Part shown: positions 43,174 through 52,959 of the stretch, piece after piece
How positions within the stretch are numbered: the first letter of the stretch is position 1
Layout of the letters: each line of letters begins with the position of its first letter
Assembly: GCF_030499535.1 (NCBI RefSeq)
Contig: NZ_JASTLB010000001.1
Coordinates: 6,820,001 to 6,884,000, forward strand
Length of the DNA stretch: 64,000 nt
From: Streptomyces sp. TG1A-8
Lineage (GTDB): Bacteria; Actinomycetota; Actinomycetes; Streptomycetales; Streptomycetaceae
Reading direction: 5' to 3'
The notes under the pieces: model-generated
The model's input: only the letters and a program-made list of their open reading frames with translations
Databases searched by the model: none
Told to the model about the DNA's origin: nothing
Position numbers and translations under genes: made by a program

Positions 43174-44442
43174 TCAGATCTGGCTGTGCAGCATTCGCAG
43201 CAGGCGGTCGAGGACACGTCCTCCACTGGCGCGAAGCCCGTCGTGCTCGTACTCGTTGGTCGCCCACAGCCGTAGGCCCCTGATGGTCTCGGCGGTCTGC
43301 AGCGAGTAAGCGGCATCGACGTACATGTCGTCGAGGTAGACGGCGGCGGCCACGGGGACGTCGTTCGCGGCCAACCGCTGAGAATCGTAGAGGTCGGGCC
43401 AGTCCTCGCGGGCGAACAGCATCTCGGCGGGCCCGCGCAGGGGCGCGAGACAGGGTTGGTCGAAGTGGCACGGGTAGGTCATCTCGCCGGTGAACAGCAT
43501 CGGGTCGTCCCCGGCCAACGCCGTGCGCGCGTCGAACTGGGGGAACTGGCCGCGCACGCGCTGAGCCGCCCAGTTCGTCGCGCCGGTGCCGCTCTGGGCA
43601 TAGGTGAGTTCGTGCATGAGCGGGTTCAGCGGCAGTTGGGCGTAGCTGAGGAAAGCCGCGGCGCGGGCGAGGAAGCTGTCGGACAGCTCCGCTCCGGCCC
43701 AGGTGTCTTCGAGCAGGTAGTGCAGCACGTCCGCGCCGTCGCCCATGCCGAGCATCATCCCGAGCGACTGGAAGGCCTCGACGGTGAGCAAGGATCCGTC
43801 CGGCATTGGTGCCGGGCGCTCGATCAGGTGTGCGGCGATGCGGCGGACCGAGGCGGCGTCCTGCGGGTACCGGCGATAGTACGCGGTGTTCTTGCGGTGC
43901 ACGCGCGGATAGGTGGCACGGTAGACCTCGTCGGCGGTGACGCGCAAACCGGGAAGACCGCCGGTGATTATTGCCTCGCGCAGGCCCTCGGGCGCGAACG
44001 AGAGGTATGTGACGGTGCACATGCCGCCGAAGCTCTGGCCGAGCACCGACCACGGTTCGTCGGTCAGTTCGCGCCTGATCAGTTCGGCGTCGCGGACAAT
44101 GGCGTCGGCGCGGAAATGGGTGAGGTAGTCGGCCTGCGCGGCGGGCTCGCCACGGACCGGGAGCGTTTGGCGGGTGATCGGGCTGGAGCGGCCCGTGCCG
44201 CGCTGGTCGAGCAGTAGGACGCGGTAGTCGTCGAGTGCGCGGTCCAGCCAGGAGTCCCGGCCGACCGGCCGCGGCGACCGCATGCCGGGGCCGCCTTGCA
44301 AAAACAGCAGCCAGGGAAGCCGCTCGCGCTCGCGTCCGGTGGCCACGACCTCGCGAGCGTAGATCTCGATGTGCTCGCCATCCGGCCGATCATGGTCTAG
44401 GGGGACGGAGAAGAAATGATCGGTCAGCGTGACACCGGGCAT
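43174..44442 (-). CDS. Prolyl aminopeptidase-like alpha/beta hydrolase (S33)
   Basis: A 422-residue cytoplasmic hydrolase of peptidase family S33. LLFLQGGPGMRSPRP is the oxyanion loop, LLLDQRGTGRSSPI the following strand, SVLGQSFGGMCTVTYLSFAP holds the nucleophilic Ser, and WATNEYEHDGLRASG the catalytic His. It removes N-terminal proline or hydrolyses related amides and esters. AAAGGAG precedes ATG 44442. The EamA transporter gene lies 75 bp upstream on the same strand; co-transcription is possible. Confidence 0.9.
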   Translation of the reverse strand: MPGVTLTDHFFSVPLDHDRPDGEHIEIYAREVVATGRERERLPWLLFLQGGPGMRSPRPVGRDSWLDRALDDYRVLLLDQRGTGRSSPITRQTLPVRGEPAAQADYLTHFRADAIVRDAELIRRELTDEPWSVLGQSFGGMCTVTYLSFAPEGLREAIITGGLPGLRVTADEVYRATYPRVHRKNTAYYRRYPQDAASVRRIAAHLIERPAPMPDGSLLTVEAFQSLGMMLGMGDGADVLHYLLEDTWAGAELSDSFLARAAAFLSYAQLPLNPLMHELTYAQSGTGATNWAAQRVRGQFPQFDARTALAGDDPMLFTGEMTYPCHFDQPCLAPLRGPAEMLFAREDWPDLYDSQRLAANDVPVAAAVYLDDMYVDAAYSLQTAETIRGLRLWATNEYEHDGLRASGGRVLDRLLRMLHSQI

Positions 44443-44517
44443 GGAAGGCTCCTTTGCGGCAATGGAGTGATCTTGATACGGGTGCTGCTTCGGCGTGCGT
44501 TAAACACCGCCGCGACG

Positions 44518-45411
44518 TCAAGCGCGCCTCGGCTGTGCGAGGATGCTGATGGCGTTGGCCGCGATGATCGCCGCGATGCTCAACCAGGCGGCCACGTCGA
44601 GCTTCTGTCCCAGAACGAGCGCACCAACGGCTGCGGCGAGCACCGGGTTGACGCTCATGAACAATCCGAACGCCTCTGCGGGAACGCGGCGCAGCGTGAA
44701 CAGGTCCGCGAGGAACGGCAGGGCGGAGGATAGCAATCCGGCCGCAACAGCTGCACCGAGCGCCCCGGCGGAAGGCGTGTGGTGTACCGCGACGCCGGCT
44801 CCGATGGGCAGGAAGACCAAGGCGGACAGCACCGCTGCGGCGGCCGTGCCCTGTGCCCCGGGGATGCGCTGCCCGATGGAACGATTGAGAAGGATGTAAG
44901 CGGCCCAACCGGCAGCGGCGAGCAAACCGAGCCCCATGCCGAGGTAATCGGCGGTAGGACGCGGGCGCATCAGTGCGACGACTCCCGCCACGGCGAGTAC
45001 GGCGCAGCCCAGGTCCACGCGTCTGCGCGAGCCGGACAGCGCGATCGTGAGGGGGCCGAGGAACTCCAGGGTCACCGCCAGGCCGAGACCGATCCGGTCG
45101 ATCGCGGTGTAGAGCGACAGGTTCGTCACACCGAAGTCGGCCGCGAGCAACAGCACCAGCCCCCACTGGCGCCGCGTGAAGGACCGAAGGCGGGGCCGAC
45201 CGAGGATGAGCAGCACCGCCGCCGCGACGTACTGGCGGGCCGCGACGACGCCGACCGGGCCGAGCAGCGGGAAGGCCAGTGACCCGATCGCGGCGCCGAG
45301 CTGGGTCGAAAGGCCGCTGGCGAGCATCATGCAGACCCCGGCTATGGGCACGGCGCCCCGCTTCGTGGGCAGGACGGCGCGGTCTGTTGGGCGAGCGGGG
45401 GTTGCTTGCAT
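44518..45411 (-). CDS. EamA/RhtA-family drug/metabolite transporter
   Basis: A 297-residue membrane protein with ten predicted helices in two EamA repeats: SLYTAIDRIGLGLAVTLEFL GPLTIAL closes the first half, and LPFLADLFTLRRVPAEAFGL, FMSVNPVLAAAVGALVLGQ the second. The RhtA group exports amino acids and related metabolites. MQATPARP at 45411 is the likely start. It is divergent from a LysR regulator 68 bp away, which is probably its controller. Confidence 0.88.
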   Translation of the reverse strand: MQATPARPTDRAVLPTKRGAVPIAGVCMMLASGLSTQLGAAIGSLAFPLLGPVGVVAARQYVAAAVLLILGRPRLRSFTRRQWGLVLLLAADFGVTNLSLYTAIDRIGLGLAVTLEFLGPLTIALSGSRRRVDLGCAVLAVAGVVALMRPRPTADYLGMGLGLLAAAGWAAYILLNRSIGQRIPGAQGTAAAAVLSALVFLPIGAGVAVHHTPSAGALGAAVAAGLLSSALPFLADLFTLRRVPAEAFGLFMSVNPVLAAAVGALVLGQKLDVAAWLSIAAIIAANAISILAQPRRA

Positions 45412-45479
45412 GCATCGATCCTGCGCCGCGCCGGACCGTGCGCAAAATGCATGGAGCCCGCCCACTATACGATTCGGTT

Positions 45480-46331
45480 ATGGATGTCGAGCTGCGTCAG
45501 TTGCGCTGCCTCACCGCGATCGTGGACGAGGGCACGTTCACCGACGCCGCGATCGCTCTGGGTGTCTCACAGCCTGCGGTCTCCCGCACACTTTCGGCGC
45601 TCGAGAAGCGTCTCGGCGTACGGCTGCTGCGACGTACGTCCCGCGAAATTTCGCCGACTGCGATCGGACTACGCGTCGTGGCGCACGCCCGGCGCGTGCT
45701 GACCGAGGTCGACAACCTGGTACAGGAAGCCACATCGGGCCACGTCGAACTGCGTATCGGCCACGCCTGGTCGGCACTCGGCCGACTCACACCCACCTTT
45801 CAACACCGGTGGCTGGAATCGCACCCGGAAACGCGACTGCACCTGCTTCGCAACAACTCCCCGAGCGCCGGCCTGGCCGAGGGCACCGCGGACCTTGCGG
45901 TCGTGCGCAGGCCGCTGGAGGACCGCCGCTTCGAGGGCGCCATCGTGGGTCTGGAAACACGCTGGTGCGCGATGGCCGCCTCCGACCCCCTGGCGCGGCG
46001 CCGCTCGGTGCGTCTGGCCGATCTCAGCAGCCGCGTCCTGCTCGTTGACCAGCGCACCGGGTCGACCACTGCGGAATTGTGGCCCGCGGACGCGCGCCCG
46101 GTGACACAGGAGAGCCGCGAGATCGACGACTGGCTCACGATCATCGCCACCGGCCGCTGCGTGGGGGTTACCGCGCAGTCCGTCGTTGACCAATATCCAC
46201 GGCCCGGCATCGTCTACCTGCCGGTACGCGACGCCGAACCGATCGCCGTACGACTGGTCTGGTGGCGCGACGACCCCCACCCGGCCACCCGTACCGTACT
46301 CGAGCTTCTTACCGAGCTTTACCGCACATGA
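45480..46331 (+). CDS. LysR-family transcriptional regulator
   Basis: A 283-residue LysR protein. MDVELRQLRCLTAIVDEGTF, TDAAIALGVSQPAVSRTLSA LEKRLG is the HTH, and the effector domain follows (ELRIGHAWSALG, AEGTADLAVVRRPL, GRCVGVTAQSVVDQ). It is divergent from the EamA transporter gene and should activate it. The ATG at 45480 lies directly after a TATACGAT box with no ribosome site, so the transcript is probably leaderless. Confidence 0.9.
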   Translation: MDVELRQLRCLTAIVDEGTFTDAAIALGVSQPAVSRTLSALEKRLGVRLLRRTSREISPTAIGLRVVAHARRVLTEVDNLVQEATSGHVELRIGHAWSALGRLTPTFQHRWLESHPETRLHLLRNNSPSAGLAEGTADLAVVRRPLEDRRFEGAIVGLETRWCAMAASDPLARRRSVRLADLSSRVLLVDQRTGSTTAELWPADARPVTQESREIDDWLTIIATGRCVGVTAQSVVDQYPRPGIVYLPVRDAEPIAVRLVWWRDDPHPATRTVLELLTELYRT

Positions 46332-46349
46332 CGGGACTGTAAGACGTTC

Positions 46350-47975
46350 GGGTCTGTTCCGTAGTCGTTGGTGACGGTGAGTGCTTGCCTGTGATCATTG
46401 AGCGTGCATGATGCGAACGCGCTCGTAGGAACGGTGTTTTCGGGGTTGTCGGCGTTGGTCATCGAGGATGTGGCGGACGGTGGCGAGATGGTCCGGGTTA
46501 CGGCTCGGACCCGGGATGTTCCCGTTCCCTGTCCGGTGTGCGGGGTGGTGACGGGGAGGGTCCACGGGTATCACGGCCGGACGGTGCGGGATGTGCCGGT
46601 CGACGATCGGCAGGTCGTGGTCCGGGTGAGGATACGACGGCTGGTCTGTCCGGCCCTGCGCTGCAGGCGGCAGACCTTCCGAGAGCAGGTCCCCGGGCTT
46701 TTGGGGCGCCGTCAGCGCCGCACCACAGGTCTGACCAGCCAGCTCTTTGACCTGGTCAAGAAGTTGTGCGGCCGGGCGTCCGCCCGACTCGCCCGATCGC
46801 TGGCCGTGCCCGTGTCGTACGCCTCCGCCCTGCGGCTGCTGCGGCGGCTGCCTGTGCCGGCGGTGCGGATCCCGCGGGTGACCGGGGTCGACGACTTCGC
46901 CCTGCGGCGCCGGCACAGCTACGCCACGATCATCATCAACGCCGGGACCGGCCAGCGGATCGGGGTACTGCCCGGCCGTGAAGCCGCCACTCTGGAAGCC
47001 TGGCTGCGCGGACATTCGGGCATCGAGGCCGTGTGCAGGGACGGATCGGCCACCTACGCCGAGGCGGTCCGCCGAGCCCTGCCCGACGCGGTCCAGATCA
47101 GCGACCGCCGGCACCTGTGGCACAACCTCGCCGAGGCCGTCCGCAAAGAAGTCGCCGCGCACAGCACCTGCTGGGCGAAAGCGGGTCCACCCGCGGCCGG
47201 GGGAGACAGGCCGCCGCCACCCGCGAGCGCTGGCAGCAGGTCCATGCCCTGCGCGAGCGTGGAGTCGGACTTCTGGAGTGTGCACGGCGCCTCAACCTCG
47301 CCTTGAACACCGTCAAGCGCTACGACCGTGTCGCCGAGCCCGAGCGCCTCATCCGCGCCCCCAAGCACCGGCCCACCCTCGTGGATCCCTACCGCGATCA
47401 TCTGCGCAAACGCCGACTGGAGAACCCGGCCGTCCTCCTCACCCATCTCCTCCGGGAGACCAGGGAGCTGGGCTACACCGGCAGCTCGAACCTGCTGGTC
47501 CGCTACATCAACCAGGGCCGTGTTGAGGCCGACCGGCCCGCCCTCTCGCCCCGGCGCCTGGCCCGCTACCGGCTCACCCGCCCCGACCGCCTCAAGGACC
47601 ACCAGCGCGAACGTACCGAGGCCGCCCGCACTGCCTGCCACGGGATGACCGCTCTGGCCGACCCCATCCACCACTTCGCCGTGCTGCTGGATCCCGGCGA
47701 CGGCAATGCCGCCCTGCTGAGCACCTGGACCACCTCGGCCCAGGCCGAGGACCTGCCCCACCTGCATGCCTTCACCCGGGGCCTCGAGAAGGACCACGCC
47801 GCAGCCGACGCCGCCCTCACCCTGCCGCACCACAACGGCGGCACCGAAGACGTGAACGACAAAACCAAGCTGATCAAGCGCCAGATGTACGGCCGCGCGA
47901 GCTTCCCCCTCCTCCGCCACCGCATCCTCCTGGGCCGACCACACCCTCCGTCACCACCGACTACGGAACAGACCC
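46350..47975 (+). mobile_element. ISL3-family insertion sequence, near complete
   Basis: A 1626-bp element bounded by inverted repeats that agree at 27 of 28 positions (GGGTCTGTTCCGTAGTCG at each end). The flanks AGACGTTC (46342-46349) and AGGCGTTC (47976-47983) are an 8-bp target duplication with one mismatch, and 8 bp is the ISL3 norm. The transposase is frameshifted, so the copy is not autonomous. Confidence 0.88.
46398..47975 (+). pseudogene. ISL3 transposase with one frameshift
   Basis: The first frame gives the zinc ribbon (VPCPVCGVVTGRVHGYHGR) and DDE domain (TGVDDFALRRRHSYATIIIN, VCRDGSATYAEAVRRALPDA, SDRRHLWHNLAEAVRK). Near 47190-47200 the coding shifts frame and continues as RQAAATRERWQQVHALRERG to LPHHNGGTEDVNDKTKLIKR, QMYGRASFPLLRHRILLG. 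Apart from that single shift the protein is complete. In the second frame the stop lies outside the element, at 48025. Confidence 0.85.
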
Positions 47976-47983
47976 AGGCGTTC

Positions 47984-48496
47984 GGTGTAACTCCCGAGCA
48001 TGGAAGATGCATCGACGACCAGTGAGAGCGTGTCCGGATCCGAGGATGTCGAGGAACCCGGAGATGCCGAGCCGGTAGTTGAGGGTGACCAGGACGACGC
48101 CGTCGCGGGCGAAGGCGGAACCGTCGTACCGCGTCGACCCGGCGACGAATCCGCCGCCGTGGACGAACACCATGACGGGCGGGTTGCTGTCACCGACAGC
48201 GGGCTGGAAGACGTTGACGGTGAGGTAGCCCTCGCCGCGGCTCCAGCCGGCGCCGAGGTAGGGGGCCATGTCGATGCTGCCGGGATTGCGCTCGGGCTGC
48301 GGAGCGCTGGGGCCGGGCGCGGTGGCATCCCGTACGCCGTCCCAGGGGTCGTGCGGCTGCGGCGGGGCGAACCGGCCGGCGCCCAGCGGAGGAGCGGCGT
48401 AGGGGATGTTCAGGAAGGTGGCGGTGCCCTCGTCCTGGCGGAGACCACGGACGGTTCCCTGTGCGGTGGGGACGACGGGTCGGGTTGGTTGCTCAC
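47984..48496 (-). pseudogene. Carboxylesterase (type B) N-terminal fragment
   Basis: GTG 48496 (with GGAAAGG upstream) opens MSNQPD, then the frame shifts by one within the first dozen codons to VVPTAQGTVRGLRQDEGTAT, FLNIPYAAPPLGAGRF, YLTVNVFQPAV and PVMVFVHGGGFVAGSTRYDG, LVTLNYRLGISGFLDI. This is a type B carboxylesterase up to the oxyanion HGGGF region; the catalytic Ser, Glu and His domains are gone. It lies 21 bp after the metallo-hydrolase gene and ended up next to the ISL3 element. Confidence 0.75.
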
Positions 48497-48517
48497 AGCG
48501 ATGCCTTTCCGTGGGTA

Positions 48518-49432
48518 TCAGCCCTGCTCGGAGTAAGGGGCGAAGGGCGCCCAGCCCTTGATGTCGAACGTGTCGCCGTTACGCGTGATTTCGGCGGCGC
48601 CATGGCCACCCAGGTGCGCGGGGATCAGGAGCGCGTTGTTGTCGGCCGCCCAGCCCAGCACCTTGCGGCGGGTGGCGCGGGCGCCCGCGGGGTCCTCGCA
48701 GAAGCAGCTGTTGGCGTCCGGCTCGACGATCTGCACCGGGTTGTGCAGCATGTCACCGACGAACACCGCGCGGTCCGTCCCGGAGCTGAGGGTCAGCACG
48801 GAGGAGCCGGGGGTGTGCCCGGGGGCCGCGTCCAGGCGCAGGTTGGCGTCGATCCGGTGGCTGTTCCCCCACAGCAGCGTCTGGCCGGCCTCGTGCACCG
48901 GGGCCACGCTGTCCTCGAAGACGTTCTGGTTGCCGCGGCCGAGCACCGACTGGTGGCCGTTCGCCGGGTTCCAGAAGTCGAAGTCGTCCTTCGGCATCAG
49001 ATACGTGGCGTTGGGGAACGTGGGAACCCACTGCCGCCCCTCCAGGTACGTGTTCCAGCCGACGTGGTCGACGTGGAGATGCGTGTTGATCACGATGTCC
49101 ACGTCCTCGGGCTGGACGCCTGCCCGGGCGAGGTTGGCCAGGAAGTCCGTCTCCAGGTGGCTCCAGACCGGCGCGTACGGGCGCTCCTTGTGGTTACCCA
49201 CACCGGTGTCGACGAGGATGGTCTTGCCCCCGCTGCGCAGCAGCCAGGTCTGGATCGCGGAATTCACGATGTTGGTCTCGGAGTCCAGGAAATGCGGGGC
49301 CAGCCAGTGGACTCCGTCCTTCCAGACTTCCTGCGAGCTTTCCGGGAAGAAGGCGTGGGGATCCATTCCGACGGGCCCGTAGTATTCCCAGACGCGGGTG
49401 ATGGAGACGTTGCCGAGCATGATCTGTTCCAT
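48518..49432 (-). CDS. Metallo-beta-lactamase-fold hydrolase
   Basis: A 304-residue MBL-fold enzyme of the lactonase-like group. VINTHLHVDHVGWNTYLEGR is the HxHxDH zinc motif, AAPGHTPGSSVLTLSSGTDR the third His, and RAVFVGDMLHNPVQI the bridging Asp. ATG 49432 is preceded by AGGGAAG; the longer frame to 49711 lacks homology. Its partner gene was the esterase downstream, so both probably acted on esters or lactones. Confidence 0.88.
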   Translation of the reverse strand: MEQIMLGNVSITRVWEYYGPVGMDPHAFFPESSQEVWKDGVHWLAPHFLDSETNIVNSAIQTWLLRSGGKTILVDTGVGNHKERPYAPVWSHLETDFLANLARAGVQPEDVDIVINTHLHVDHVGWNTYLEGRQWVPTFPNATYLMPKDDFDFWNPANGHQSVLGRGNQNVFEDSVAPVHEAGQTLLWGNSHRIDANLRLDAAPGHTPGSSVLTLSSGTDRAVFVGDMLHNPVQIVEPDANSCFCEDPAGARATRRKVLGWAADNNALLIPAHLGGHGAAEITRNGDTFDIKGWAPFAPYSEQG

Positions 49433-50425
49433 GGGGCTTCCCTGAGGATTCGGAGGCATTACCGGAACGGTAGGAGGGGCCCGGCGGGCGCGGTATCCGT
49501 CAGGTGACTGCACCTGCACGTACGGCTCTGAGCAGGGGCGTTTCCTCTTGTAGGCCCGGCGAAAGGCGAGGCGGCTGTCCGTTCCGAATTCTTTTCCCGG
49601 ATACCTCGCGGACGAGCACATGACTATCTCGCCGCGTTCACGAGACGGCAGACGCATCCGTGTGCCCGCTTGTCGGCCGTGTCGAGTGCGGTGGCCGTCC
49701 CCGCCTTTCACGTCAGCGGCTTTGATGCCTGTCGATCAGCGAAATGCAACGGCGTGCGGTCACCCCGCGATGCGTTCTGGCGGGGTGTCAGCCGACTTGG
49801 GCACCTTCGCACTGGTCCTCAAGATCGGCGCAGCGCACCGCGGCAGCCGGGGCCGGCCCGTGCGGCGACGGGATATCGACGTTCTCGGACGGAACCATGG
49901 TGGTACGGCCGGGGCCCGAGACGAGCAGGTCCAAGGCTCGCACAAGCGCGGTCAGGGCGCACCGAGACGATCGACGTGCAGCAGGCGATACTTCGGCGAC
50001 GGCCGGCTGCGGCTCACACGCCGCTCCTCCGAGAGCAGGGACAGTGCCCTGACGACTCCGGGGCGTGCCGTGTGCGAGGAGATTCCCGGTCGATGGCCGG
50101 TGGCGCGGATCAGGTGGGCCACGGTCTCGTGCGCACGGTCGGCCGTGGCGGTGAGGCGGGGGCGCACTCCGAGACACGGCCCGCCGGGAGGCGCTCGGCC
50201 GTGGCGGCCGGGATCCGTGCGTGGTACCCGCCGGCCTCAAGAAGTTCCAGCAGGTGGCGGACGTGGTGACGTCGGCCGCGCAGCGGACTGAGCGGATGGG
50301 TGAGAGTCAGACAGGCCTTGCGGAGGGACTCCAGCGCCTGGTTCGAGGTCGTGTGCCGCGCGCGCCCAGCTCGTCGGGGTTTCCGCGTCCCTGCTTCCTG
50401 ACGCAATAGCCCGAAGGAGGCGGTC
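49433..50425. other. About 1 kb with only degenerate coding traces
   Basis: No intact gene is supported. The minus strand at 49952-50167 (GVVRALSLLSEERRVSRSRP, SPKYRLLHVDR) and 50150-50400 (LTHPLSPLRGRRHHVRHLLE, LLEAGGYHARIPAATAERL) reads like pieces of proteins, possibly regulators, in different frames. They may be relics cut by the IS6 element on the right. Confidence 0.4.
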
Positions 50426-51332
50426 GGGTGCTGTCACGTTGGTTGACCGGGTGGGATGGTCTTCGGGTGGTCATGATGGAGGGGGTCCGCCCGTGGACGG
50501 TGCGCCGTCGGACAGGGGGCATCGGTACCCGGTCGAGGTGATCTCGCACTGCGTGTGGCTGTACGTCCGCTTCCCGCTCGGTTTCCGCGAGGCCGGGGAG
50601 CTGATGCTGGAGCGCGGCGTGATCGTCCCGTACGAGACCGTCCGGTGCTGGTGCCGGGAGTTCGCTCGGCAGTACGCCAACGGCCTGCGCCGCCGGCCGT
50701 CCCGGCCCGGTGGCAAGTGGCATCCGGACGAGGTCTTCATCAAGACCAACGGTGGGCGGAAATACCTGTGGCGGGCCGCCGGCCGGGACGGGATGGTGCT
50801 GGACATCCTGGTGCAGAGCCGCCGGGACACGGCTGCGGCCGAGCGCTTCTTGCGCACGCTGCCGACGAAGACGGGCGAGGTGGCGCGGGTGATCGTCACG
50901 GACAGGCCCCGCTCCTGCGGCGCGGCCCACCGAGAGGTCATGCCCTCCGCCGAGCGCCGTTGCCACAAGAGCCTGAACAGCCGGGCCGAGAACAGTCACC
51001 AGCCCACGCGGCAACGCGAACGGGCGGTGAAAGGCTTGTGCAGCGTGGGCGCCGCGCAGCGGTTCCTGTCCGCGTTCAGCGGCATCCCGCCCCGCTTCCG
51101 GCCCCGCCGCCACCTGATGACCGGCATCCAACAAAGGAGCAGACCGGGCGTCGTGCGTCCGGCAGGCGGCCACATCCGGGCGCTCGAAATCCTGCCGGCA
51201 GAAGAGGCGGCACTCGTAGGTGAGCTACCGGATTCGCCCGTTGAACGTTCGGACAGCCATCGGTCGGCTGTTGCTACTCGGCCGCAATGCAACGTCGGCA
51301 GATCGCCGATATCACCGGTCGCGCGTCGCTGA
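50426..51332 (+). mobile_element. IS6-family insertion sequence, copy 2, right end lost
   Basis: The left end GGGTGCTGTCACGTTGG at 50426 matches the left end of the decayed copy at 13283. The transposase runs without internal stops through the whole DDE region, but after RHLM the sequence no longer matches IS6 and no right inverted repeat could be found. It is the best-preserved of three IS6 copies in the window. Confidence 0.75.
50493..51332 (+). CDS. IS6-family transposase with aberrant C-terminus
   Basis: A 279-residue frame from GTG 50493 after GGAGGGGG. VISHCVWLYVRFPLGFREAG, YETVRCWCREFARQYANGLR, KWHPDEVFIKTNGGRKYLWR, VARVIVTDRP and SRAENSHQPTRQRERAVKGL carry the three acidic catalytic residues (Asp, Asp, Glu). 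After PPRFRPRRHLM about 80 residues of unrelated sequence replace the short native tail. Activity is doubtful. Confidence 0.75.
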   Translation: MDGAPSDRGHRYPVEVISHCVWLYVRFPLGFREAGELMLERGVIVPYETVRCWCREFARQYANGLRRRPSRPGGKWHPDEVFIKTNGGRKYLWRAAGRDGMVLDILVQSRRDTAAAERFLRTLPTKTGEVARVIVTDRPRSCGAAHREVMPSAERRCHKSLNSRAENSHQPTRQRERAVKGLCSVGAAQRFLSAFSGIPPRFRPRRHLMTGIQQRSRPGVVRPAGGHIRALEILPAEEAALVGELPDSPVERSDSHRSAVATRPQCNVGRSPISPVARR

Positions 51333-51454
51333 CCAGCTCGTCGGCCCTTGTGTTCAGGCTCGGACGAGCCTCGGGCAACTCGAGCACCAGAAGCGCTAAA
51401 ACTCTGGCAAAGGGGTCTGGGGCGACGGCCGGGCCTCATGCCATCGTGCCTGCC

Positions 51455-52264
51455 ATGTCGACCGATCACCTCACACAGAACCGGCCCGCGGGCCGCACCC
51501 GTCACGCGGCGAGCAAGGTGCCGGAGGTGACCGTCTACTTCTGGATCATCAAGGTACTCACGACCGGCATGGGCGAGACGGCCTCCGACTGGCTCGCCCA
51601 CCTGCTCGGCCCGATCCCCGCCGTCGGCCTCGGAGGTATCGCCCTGGTGGCCGCTCTAGCGGTGCAGTTCGCCGTCCGCCGGTACGTGGCCTGGATATAC
51701 TGGACGGCGATCGTCATGGTCAGCGTGTTCGGCACGATGGCCGCCGACGTCCTGCACGTCGGCCTCGGTGTGCCGTACACGCTCTCGACCCCGGTCTTCA
51801 TGGCCGCGCTGGCCGCCGTCTTCGCCCTCTGGTACCGCAGCGAACGCACCCTGTCCATCCACAGCATCCACACCCGGCGCCGCGAGACGTTCTACTGGGC
51901 CACCGTGCTGGCCACGTTCGCGCTGGGCACCGCCGCGGGCGACCTCACCGCCACGATCGGCCTCGGCTACCTGGGCTCCGCAGTCATGTACGCCGCCGCC
52001 ATCGCCGTTCCGGCCGCCGCTCACCGGTGGGGGAACTTGAACGCGGTAGCCGCCTTCTGGGCCGCGTACGTCATCACCCGCCCGCTCGGCGCCTCCGTCG
52101 CAGACTGGATGGCCGTCGGCCGCGACAGGGGTGGACTCGACTTGGGGCTCGGACCGGTCACGCTGTCCTGGACGGTGGCCATCCTCGGCTTCGTCGGCTA
52201 CCTGGCCGCCTCCCGCAAGGACGTCCAACGCGACATCGCACAGCGATGCGCCGGTAGCGCCTAG
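51455..52264 (+). CDS. COG4705-type membrane protein
   Basis: A 269-residue integral membrane protein. VTVYFWIIKVLTTGMGETAS DW at the N-terminus and FYWATVLATFALGTAAGDLT, AFWAAYVITRPLGASVADWM are the repeated signatures of the COG4705 (DUF347-like) group: two similar halves, each with a (T/G)xGD or GAS.AD core. About eight membrane segments are visible. The function is unknown; relatives often respond to metals or acid. ATG 51455 starts the homology, and the upstream frame is IS debris. Confidence 0.82.
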   Translation: MSTDHLTQNRPAGRTRHAASKVPEVTVYFWIIKVLTTGMGETASDWLAHLLGPIPAVGLGGIALVAALAVQFAVRRYVAWIYWTAIVMVSVFGTMAADVLHVGLGVPYTLSTPVFMAALAAVFALWYRSERTLSIHSIHTRRRETFYWATVLATFALGTAAGDLTATIGLGYLGSAVMYAAAIAVPAAAHRWGNLNAVAAFWAAYVITRPLGASVADWMAVGRDRGGLDLGLGPVTLSWTVAILGFVGYLAASRKDVQRDIAQRCAGSA

Positions 52265-52403
52265 TTCTGGCCGGGAAGGTTCGCCGGGGCGGTGGTCGCT
52301 TCGTCGGTCTTGGAGCCAGCCGTGCACTCCCCTTTTGAGCGGCGGTAGCAGTCCCGAAGAAAATGGATCGCCTTGGGGACAGCGCTCACGTTGGCTGGGC
52401 AGC

Positions 52404-52943
52404 ATGGCTGAACTGCGCACCGACCGCCTCGTGCTCCGTCGATGGCAAGACTCCGACCTTGAACCGTGGGCGGCGATGAATGCTGATCCCGAGGTTCGGG
52501 AGCACTTGGGCGGCCTGCTCACCCGTGAACAGAGCGATGCCTCCGTGGCGCAGTTCCAGGCCGAGTTCGACCAGCGAGGCTACGGATGGTGGGCGGTTCA
52601 ATTGCAGGCCACGGGCGAGTTCATCGGCTTCGCGGGCTTGGACCAAGTGGACGATGGCACGCCGTTCACGGGGGTTGAGATCGGTTGGAGGCTCGCTCGC
52701 TCGGCCTGGGGCCAGGGTTACGCCACCGAGGCCGCCCTGGCTGGTCTGGCCTTCGGCTTCGAAACGCTTGAACTCCCCGAGATCCTTGCAGTGACGACTG
52801 CTGCAAACCTCCGTTCCCAAGCAGTGATGCGCCGGATCGGCATGACCCGCGATCCGGCTGATGATTTCGACGACCCCACCGCGCCCGAAGGGCCACTGCG
52901 TCCGAACGTGCTGTACCGAATCGCGCGTGGTGTGAGGATCTGA
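52404..52943 (+). CDS. RimJ/RimL-type GNAT acetyltransferase
   Basis: A 179-residue N-acetyltransferase. LRTDRLVLRRWQDSDLEPWA is the usual start, GEFIGFAGLDQVDDGTPFTG, VEIGWRLARSAWGQGYATEA the acetyl-CoA-binding loop, and LRSQAVMRRIGMTRDPADDF the final part. This group acetylates ribosomal protein N-termini, tRNA or small amines and often confers detoxification. Its GC3 is somewhat lower than that of neighbouring genes. It stands alone, 140 bp after the membrane protein gene. Confidence 0.88.
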   Translation: MAELRTDRLVLRRWQDSDLEPWAAMNADPEVREHLGGLLTREQSDASVAQFQAEFDQRGYGWWAVQLQATGEFIGFAGLDQVDDGTPFTGVEIGWRLARSAWGQGYATEAALAGLAFGFETLELPEILAVTTAANLRSQAVMRRIGMTRDPADDFDDPTAPEGPLRPNVLYRIARGVRI

Positions 52944-52959
52944 CGCTCTCGGCTCGGTC

